DNA of 10,783 nucleotides from Planctomycetaceae bacterium (GTDB lineage Bacteria; Planctomycetota; Planctomycetia; Planctomycetales; Planctomycetaceae), in the NCBI GenBank assembly GCA_020426085.1, contig JAGQQP010000089.1, positions 1 through 10,783 on the forward strand, written 5' to 3'. Position 1 is the first letter of the stretch. Each line of letters starts with the position of its first letter. Shown here one piece after another: positions 6,393 to 10,783 of the stretch. The translations under genes were made by a program, and so were the position numbers. The notes under the pieces were generated by a model that saw only the letters and a program-made list of their open reading frames with translations, searched no databases and was not told the DNA's origin.

Positions 6393-7961
6393 ATGCAGGT
6401 TTTCCTACAACAACGACTGTCATCTCTGTTTGTCGTTTCTCTCAGCTGGTTGTCTCTGCTTTGCCTGTTAGCCGGTTTTACAGCCTGTTCGCAGAGCCCT
6501 GCCGTCGAGTCTGGCAAAAAGACTGCCGGGACGGGGACCGAGGTGAAGGAGGGAGAAGACTGGCAGGTAATTTATATCGAGGATCAAAAAGTAGGCTATG
6601 CCCGGAATCAAACACGGGTTGAAAATCGATCCGGCAAGAAAGTGGTGCAGAAGCAAAACGATTTCTATCTGAAATACAAACGTTTTGGCCAGACATTGAA
6701 TATGGCTGTGCATCTGCAGACAGAAGAGAGCGTCCAGGGAGAACTGCTGTCCTACGAGTTTGAGATGCAGAACCCGCCTGCCGGCTCTACCGTTTCGAAA
6801 GGCGTTGTCCAGGACGGGCAATTAAAGATTGAAACGAATATTGCCAATCAGACGGCGGAGACAAAGCTGGAGTGGAAGCCCGATGATCATCCTCCGACAT
6901 ATATTGATCGCGTATTTCGAGAATCTCCCATGCAGCCGGGTGAGAAGAAGTCCTTTTCAATGCTGCTGGCGGAGTTCAGCAAAATCACAGAAGTGAACCT
7001 GAAAGCAATTGATTATGAATCGGTGGAAATACCCGGTAGAACAGGCGTTAAGTGTCTGCACGTCGAAATGCAGCAGTCACTGATACCTGGTTTGACAACA
7101 GACCTTTATGTAAATGAAGAGGGCGAGTTGGTCAAATCGTCGACCGATTTTCTGGGTGCCAAGATGTATGTTTACCTGGCGAACAAGACAGAGGCACTGA
7201 AAGAACTGTCTGGAAAAGGACTGGATCTGGCAATGCAGGCTCTGATTCCGGTCTCTCCCATTTCGCGGGCTCATGAGACGGAACAAGTCGTCTATGAAAT
7301 CGGGATGGAGAAAGACGATCCCTCGAAATACGTGGTTGCAGGCGATACGCAGCAGGTCAAAAAGCTCGACGCAAACCAAATTGAGCTGACGGTAACAAAA
7401 GCACCGGTTCCTGAAGTCTTTCCTGAAGCCAAAATTGATGCGGAATTTATGAAACCTACCCAGTTTCTCCAGTCAGCTGATGCAGGTGTGATCAAGCATG
7501 CGAACGCTGCGGTCGGTTCGGAAACAAACCCCTGGAAGCAGGCCCTGCTGATGGAAAAGTATGTGCACCGTAATTTGAAGAAGAAGAATTTCTCGACTGC
7601 TTTAGCCTCTGCGGCTGAAGTGGCCCGGAACATGGAAGGAGACTGTACCGAGCATGCGATGCTACTGGCAGCGATGTTACGGGCTCAGAAGCTGCCTTCC
7701 CGGGTTGCCGTTGGTCTGGTCTATATTCCGACTCAGAAAAGTTTTTGCGGCCATATGTGGACCGAGGTGTTTCTGGACAATCACTGGATTCCGCTGGATG
7801 CGACGTTGGGGAAGGGCGGGATTGGTGCCGGGCATATCAAACTGAGGGATTCGAGCCTGGCAGAAAATGAGCCGGCCCCCCTGACACTCTTCCTGCCCGT
7901 GATCCAGTCGGTAGGCAAACTCAAGATTTCGGTACTCGACTATCGCCCTCGCGCTCAGTAG
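6393..7961 (+). CDS. Transglutaminase-like lipoprotein
   Basis: The 522-residue protein is read from the ATG at 6393, which has AAGG 8 nt upstream; a GTG 11 codons earlier lacks a site. The N-terminus has a long hydrophobic signal (about residues 9-28) ending in FTAC with Cys32 as a likely lipidation site; the Phe at -3 is unusual. The middle (about 60-370) is beta-rich and of unknown fold. The C-terminal part is a transglutaminase/protease-like domain: GDCTEH with C418, GHMWTEV with H454 and PLDAT with D469 form the Cys-His-Asp triad in the usual order and spacing. Members act as cysteine peptidases, cross-linkers or amidases; which one cannot be told. It should sit in the cell envelope facing outward. 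It appears monocistronic. Confidence 0.9.
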   Translation: MQVFLQQRLSSLFVVSLSWLSLLCLLAGFTACSQSPAVESGKKTAGTGTEVKEGEDWQVIYIEDQKVGYARNQTRVENRSGKKVVQKQNDFYLKYKRFGQTLNMAVHLQTEESVQGELLSYEFEMQNPPAGSTVSKGVVQDGQLKIETNIANQTAETKLEWKPDDHPPTYIDRVFRESPMQPGEKKSFSMLLAEFSKITEVNLKAIDYESVEIPGRTGVKCLHVEMQQSLIPGLTTDLYVNEEGELVKSSTDFLGAKMYVYLANKTEALKELSGKGLDLAMQALIPVSPISRAHETEQVVYEIGMEKDDPSKYVVAGDTQQVKKLDANQIELTVTKAPVPEVFPEAKIDAEFMKPTQFLQSADAGVIKHANAAVGSETNPWKQALLMEKYVHRNLKKKNFSTALASAAEVARNMEGDCTEHAMLLAAMLRAQKLPSRVAVGLVYIPTQKSFCGHMWTEVFLDNHWIPLDATLGKGGIGAGHIKLRDSSLAENEPAPLTLFLPVIQSVGKLKISVLDYRPRAQ

Positions 7962-8190
7962 GCAGCTTTTTTTGCGATGAATGGGTGTCTGTGTCGTTGT
8001 AACTCTTACATTTCTGAGACCCATTTTCCGGTTTTCTCATTGCAAGAATTGCAAACGCGATGTGGCGTGAAAATTACTTCAAAAAATGTCTGATTCTAAA
8101 CTCCTGTTTTTACAGTGTTTAAGCGATGAATTCAAAAAACAGGTATCGCTTCCAAAGTGAATGGCACGATTGCTGCTTTATTCTTGCTTC
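7962..8190. other. Non-coding region before the small RNA candidate
   Basis: No gene is supported here. A 7-bp inverted repeat AATGGGT (7980-7986)/ACCCATT (8019-8025) with a 32-nt loop and no T run is at best a weak terminator for the transglutaminase gene. Two overlapping ATTGCAA copies lie near 8039-8055. AAGCGAT (8121-8127) and ATCGCTT (8145-8151) form a 7-bp inverted repeat 17 nt apart, just upstream of a candidate -10 box TATTCT (8179-8184). Confidence 0.5.
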
Positions 8191-8365
8191 GGGTAAAGAG
8201 AGAGACCCAAAGAATTTTGAAGAGTTGAGAGACTTCAAGATTCAAGAGAGAAGAGAGAGACAATCCCACCGACCCGTGGAGGCGGGTCTGCCCACCCTGG
8301 GCCATTCCAAAACATCATCCCCATCTTAGAGCCGAGAGAATTCCCGTATTCTCTCGGCCCTTTCT
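8191..8365 (+). ncRNA. Candidate structured small RNA with GA-rich single strands
   Basis: Reading +, a run of consecutive local hairpins ends in a terminator. Stem 1 is GGGU/ACCC (8191-8194, 8205-8208). Stem 2 is 11 bp with one G-U (8212-8222, 8233-8243). Stem 3 is GACCCG/CGGGTC with a UGGAGG loop (8271-8276, 8283-8288). Stem 4 is GCCCA/UGGGC (8290-8294, 8298-8302). The terminator has a perfect 11-bp stem (8331-8341, 8348-8358). Loops and linkers carry GAGAGA tracts. A -10-like TATTCT at 8179-8184 would put the 5' end at about 8191. The element is tail-to-tail with the RNase III gene. No known RNA family (6S, SRP, tmRNA, RNase P) fits. A 67-codon frame (8126-8329) overlaps but has no ribosome site. 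Existence as a transcript is inferred. Confidence 0.5.
8331..8365 (+). terminator. Perfect 11-bp terminator of the small RNA candidate
   Basis: GCCGAGAGAAT (8331-8341) pairs perfectly with ATTCTCTCGGC (8348-8358) around a 6-nt loop, followed on + by CCTTTCT, a modest pyrimidine tract. There is no T tract on the minus side, so it does not serve the RNase III gene. Confidence 0.65.
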
Positions 8366-8470
8366 ATTTATAGACCCTGAGAAAACAGAACTGGTTTGTA
8401 TTCGCCCTTTTCAGCAGTTGATGCTGAGGTGATTCAAAACCGGATTGAAGCGAGGCAATGTAGTTGTGAA

Positions 8471-9214
8471 TCAGTTTCCATCGGGCATTGCGGGGAGTTC
8501 CCATTCTTCGTCATCTTCGTTTTCGCGCAGCGCATTATAGGCGGCGCGCTGTTCGGCTTCCTTCTTTGTGGAGCCCCAGGCGGGTTCATATTTGTGTTCG
8601 CCTATAATCGCGGTGACTTTGAAGAACTTGGAATGATCCGGTCCTTTTTCGTCCAGAACTTCATAGATGGGGGTCTGGGAAAATTTCTTTTGCGAATATT
8701 GCTGTAACAGACTTTTATAGTTGTAGCCATGAACCGAGCGGGAGGCTTTGGAATTTTCTCGTTCGATGAGAGGGTCCAGAAACAGATGCACGGGTTCAAT
8801 GCCACCATCCAGATAGATCCCGGCGATGAGGGCCTCGAACATGCCTGCCAGCAGGGATTCAGGCAGGGTCTCGGTCATGGCAAGTCCTTTGCCGACAAAG
8901 ATGAAGCGGTCGAGGCCTTTTTCCCGCGCCAGTCGAGTACAGGTATTGCGACTGACGACTGCAGATTTAATGCGAGTCAGTTCGCCTTCGGGGGCATTAG
9001 GAAATTGTTCAAACAGTTTTTCACAGACAAGCGAACCGAGGATCGCATCCCCCAGAAATTCCAGGCGTTCGTTCGAATCCATGCGGGTTTTGGCAGCAGA
9101 TGTATGTGTCAGGCAGGATTTCAACAGCTCACAGTCAACAAACCGGTATCCCAGATTTTGTTGACATTCCTCAAGCAGTTGATCGATCTCCACGGGGCTG
9201 AGATCGTATTGCAT
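8471..9214 (-). CDS. rnc: Ribonuclease III
   Basis: The 247-residue protein cleaves double-stranded RNA in rRNA and mRNA processing. The nuclease domain (about 10-150) has the signature NERLEFLGDA at residues 48-57, giving acidic residues E49, E52 and D56 equivalent to E. coli E38, E41 and D45. E127 in FEALIAG matches E. coli E117. The position matching catalytic D114 (three before E117) is Gly124, so one metal-ligand acid seems missing. A double-stranded RNA-binding domain (about 165-232) with STKKEAEQRAA at its last helix follows, then an acidic tail. The ATG has a strong AGGGGAGG 5 nt upstream. It stands alone on the minus strand. The length is slightly more than the 226 residues of the E. 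coli enzyme. No terminator is evident downstream. Confidence 0.95.
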   Translation of the reverse strand: MQYDLSPVEIDQLLEECQQNLGYRFVDCELLKSCLTHTSAAKTRMDSNERLEFLGDAILGSLVCEKLFEQFPNAPEGELTRIKSAVVSRNTCTRLAREKGLDRFIFVGKGLAMTETLPESLLAGMFEALIAGIYLDGGIEPVHLFLDPLIERENSKASRSVHGYNYKSLLQQYSQKKFSQTPIYEVLDEKGPDHSKFFKVTAIIGEHKYEPAWGSTKKEAEQRAAYNALRENEDDEEWELPAMPDGN

Positions 9215-9219
9215 GCACG

Positions 9220-9226
9220 CCTCCCC
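9220..9226 (-). promoter_or_regulatory. Strong Shine-Dalgarno of the RNase III gene
   Basis: GGGGAGG on the minus strand lies 5 nt before the ATG at 9214. It fixes the start and predicts efficient translation. Confidence 0.8.
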
Positions 9227-9236
9227 TGATCTTTTT

Positions 9237-9268
9237 TTCTTCGAATTATCACAAGGTCAATCGAAGAA
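9237..9268 (-). other. Hairpin in the RNase III leader
   Basis: An 8-bp inverted repeat TTCTTCGA (9237-9244)/TCGAAGAA (9261-9268) with a 16-nt loop sits just upstream of the ribosome site of rnc. It is too short to be a typical RNase III substrate by itself, but leader structure is where E. coli rnc is autoregulated. No terminator tail is present. Confidence 0.35.
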
Positions 9269-9648
9269 TTCTGAAAAAGGGCCCGCGGAGAATTTTTGAA
9301 TGACCTTCGCTAAGTATTGTCAAATATTAACATTAGCATCGATTTGAAAACATCAAAAAAAGTCTGATTAATAGAAATGGTCGAAAAATATTCAGGTTTT
9401 CAGGGAAAACCTTCTCAGAATGAGGCTCGGATCGGGGGGGGATGAGACGCAAAAATTTTCTTTTTTTTTAAGCATTCCCAACACATCTGCGGGGGACTCT
9501 CGTAGTAAGAGCAGACCAGCCGCTTGATGAAATGAGCAAAAGTTCAACGATGTGCACACATCAGAATTCTGTTTTTCCAGATTGGGAAAGACAGGGTTCC
9601 CGCCAGTCTTTTCCAGCAGAGTCATTTTAACAGAGGCATTTTTGGAAT
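9269..9648. other. Non-coding region between divergent rnc and htrA
   Basis: No gene is supported. A 103-codon minus frame (9392-9703) lacks a ribosome site and crosses runs of 8 G (9434-9441) and 9 T (9461-9469), so it is treated as chance. Inverted repeats seen are AGGTTTT (9394-9400)/AAAACCT (9406-9412), GATGTG-CA-CACATC (9549-9562), and GGGAAAGAC (9584-9592)/GTCTTTTCC (9606-9614) with one G-U pair and a 13-nt loop. Any of them may regulate the protease gene. Confidence 0.5.
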
Positions 9649-9676
9649 TTGAGTCACGTTTCCTTATTAGTATTAG
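9649..9676 (+). promoter_or_regulatory. Candidate promoter of the HtrA protease gene
   Basis: TTGAGT (9649-9654) and TATTAG (9671-9676) are each 4/6 matches to -35 and -10 boxes, 16 nt apart, leaving a leader of about 55 nt. No clear stress-sigma consensus was recognised. Confidence 0.25.
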
Positions 9677-9738
9677 TTTCATAAAAGAGATGGCCCGAGT
9701 CATAACTGCAAGCCATACACTGTAGGAGGGTAAAATTA

Positions 9739-10783
9739 ATGAAAGCGTTAACAGGAAATCGAAACTGGATGTTCGCTATTATCGCTAGCGCATGTCTGGT
9801 TGGTGCCGCGGTCGGAGTTGCTCAGAAAGATAAGAGCGCCGATCTGCCAACTGCTGCTAATGTCCATGAATTATCGAATGTATTTCGCGAAGTCAGCCGC
9901 CGGGCGATGCCGGCGATTGTGTCTATTGAAACGATCAGTAAAACATCTGAAGTCTCCGGGCAGCAGGTCATGCCTTTTGGTGACAATTCACCATTTCAGG
10001 ATCTCTTCGAAAATGATCCCCGTTTCAAAGACATGTTCAAGCAGTTCCAGAACCAGAAACAGGCTCAGCCACGACGGGCACCCCGTCGGATGGGAACCGG
10101 TTCCGGATTCATTATCAATAAAAACGGCCTGATCATGACCAACTCGCATGTTGTGAATGGTGCCGACGTTGTCAAGGTGACTCTGAATGATGGTCGCGAA
10201 TTCACCGCGAGTGATATTCGTACCGACCCTCGTTCTGATGTCGCAGTGATTCGCATCGATGCACCAGATCTGCAGGCGATTCCTCTGGGCGACAGTTCCA
10301 AAATGGAAATTGGCGACTGGGTTCTGGCGATCGGTAATCCGTTCGGCATTGGTATGAGTGTGACCAACGGTATCATCAGTGCGAAAAGCCGTGGTCCAGG
10401 GATCAATGACCGTGAAGACTATCTGCAGACCGATGCAGCGATCAACCCTGGTAACAGTGGTGGTCCCCTGTTGAACCTGCGTGGTGAAGTGATTGGTATT
10501 AACACCGCGATCTCCAGCCGCAGTGGTGGATACGATGGTGTTGGATTTGCGATTCCTGTCAACATGGCTCGCTGGGTCTCCGGCCAGCTGATTGATAATG
10601 GTAAGGTAGAACGAGCTTTCCTGGGTGTAGGCATTCAGCCGATCAGCAACGACCTGTCGAAATCATTCGACATCAAAGTAGGTCAGGGTGCCATCATCAC
10701 ACAGGTGATGGAAGATTCTCCTGCCGCTGCTGCTGATCTGAAGACGGGTGATATCATCCTGAAACTGGCAGGTAAAGATGTTT
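9739..10783 (+). CDS. HtrA/DegQ-type periplasmic serine protease (3' truncated by window)
   Basis: A trypsin-fold protease/chaperone that degrades or refolds damaged envelope proteins. The ATG at 9739 has AGGAGG (9724-9729) 9 nt upstream. An N-terminal hydrophobic segment (about residues 10-28) ending in GVAQ is a signal peptide or membrane anchor. A Phe/Gln/Arg-rich flexible stretch (about 78-117) resembles the regulatory LA loop. The protease domain shows TNSHVV with H137, RSDVAVI with D167 and GNSGGP with S240, a complete triad. The first PDZ domain starts near residue 293 (AFLGVGIQPIS) and reaches DSPAAAADLKTGDIIL before the window ends at codon 349. Homologs run about 450-500 residues, so the rest of PDZ1 and probably PDZ2 lie outside. 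DegQ, DegP and DegS types cannot be separated without the C-terminus. Confidence 0.96.
   Translation, partial: MKALTGNRNWMFAIIASACLVGAAVGVAQKDKSADLPTAANVHELSNVFREVSRRAMPAIVSIETISKTSEVSGQQVMPFGDNSPFQDLFENDPRFKDMFKQFQNQKQAQPRRAPRRMGTGSGFIINKNGLIMTNSHVVNGADVVKVTLNDGREFTASDIRTDPRSDVAVIRIDAPDLQAIPLGDSSKMEIGDWVLAIGNPFGIGMSVTNGIISAKSRGPGINDREDYLQTDAAINPGNSGGPLLNLRGEVIGINTAISSRSGGYDGVGFAIPVNMARWVSGQLIDNGKVERAFLGVGIQPISNDLSKSFDIKVGQGAIITQVMEDSPAAAADLKTGDIILKLAGKDV

Noticed and set aside
8126..8329. 67-codon + frame overlapping the small RNA candidate
   Set aside because: No ribosome site before its ATG, composition dominated by GA repeats, and no recognisable fold; the hairpins and terminator explain the region better. 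It stays possible as a small protein because its stop lies just before the terminator.
8411..8427. TCAGCA/TGCTGA hairpin downstream of the RNase III gene
   Set aside because: Only 6 bp and no U tract on either strand, so not supported as a terminator.
9434..9469. G8 and T9 homopolymers
   Set aside because: Not part of a gene or clear regulatory element; possibly sequencing-sensitive, but no function can be argued.
9392..9703. 103-codon minus frame upstream of htrA
   Set aside because: No ribosome site, crosses 8-G and 9-T homopolymers, low-complexity product; it also overlaps the probable htrA promoter.

Overview
The window reads as ordinary chromosome from a planctomycete, most likely a Gimesia-like member of the Planctomycetaceae. 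The basis is a GC content near 50%, a BON-domain secreted protein with a proline/glycine-rich middle and a tryptophan-rich tail, a lysine-rich/aspartate-rich nucleoprotein-like protein, and lineage-style lipoproteins. The genus is inferred from protein character and not proven. I see no transposase, integrase, CRISPR array, tRNA or rRNA.

Left part (1-2717): a strong + strand terminator closes an upstream gene. A + strand putative metallopeptidase (HELYH motif) follows a structured leader. It converges on a compact minus-strand cluster transcribed right to left: a cysteine-rich two-helix membrane protein, a FabG-like short-chain dehydrogenase, and an unrecognised 161-residue protein only 11 nt behind it.

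Middle part (2718-7961): two minus-strand single-gene units each end in a clear terminator: a small lipoprotein and a secreted two-BON-domain protein. A 651-nt intergenic region follows. Then come two + strand genes: a 168-residue protein with a Lys-rich N-terminus and an Asp-rich C-terminus (own terminator), and a transglutaminase-like lipoprotein with a visible Cys-His-Asp triad.

Right part (7962-10783): a 509-nt gap holds what looks like a structured small RNA (about 8191-8365: four hairpins, GA-rich single strands and a perfect 11-bp terminator stem). It is convergent with the RNase III gene (minus strand). RNase III has the family signature, but a glycine sits where one of the usual catalytic acidic residues is expected. 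A 524-nt leader region with several inverted repeats precedes a DegQ/HtrA periplasmic serine protease, which runs off the window end.

Most genes look like independent housekeeping or envelope functions (envelope quality control by HtrA, BON and lipoproteins; RNA processing by RNase III) and not one pathway. The best candidate for something undescribed is the small RNA next to the RNase III gene.
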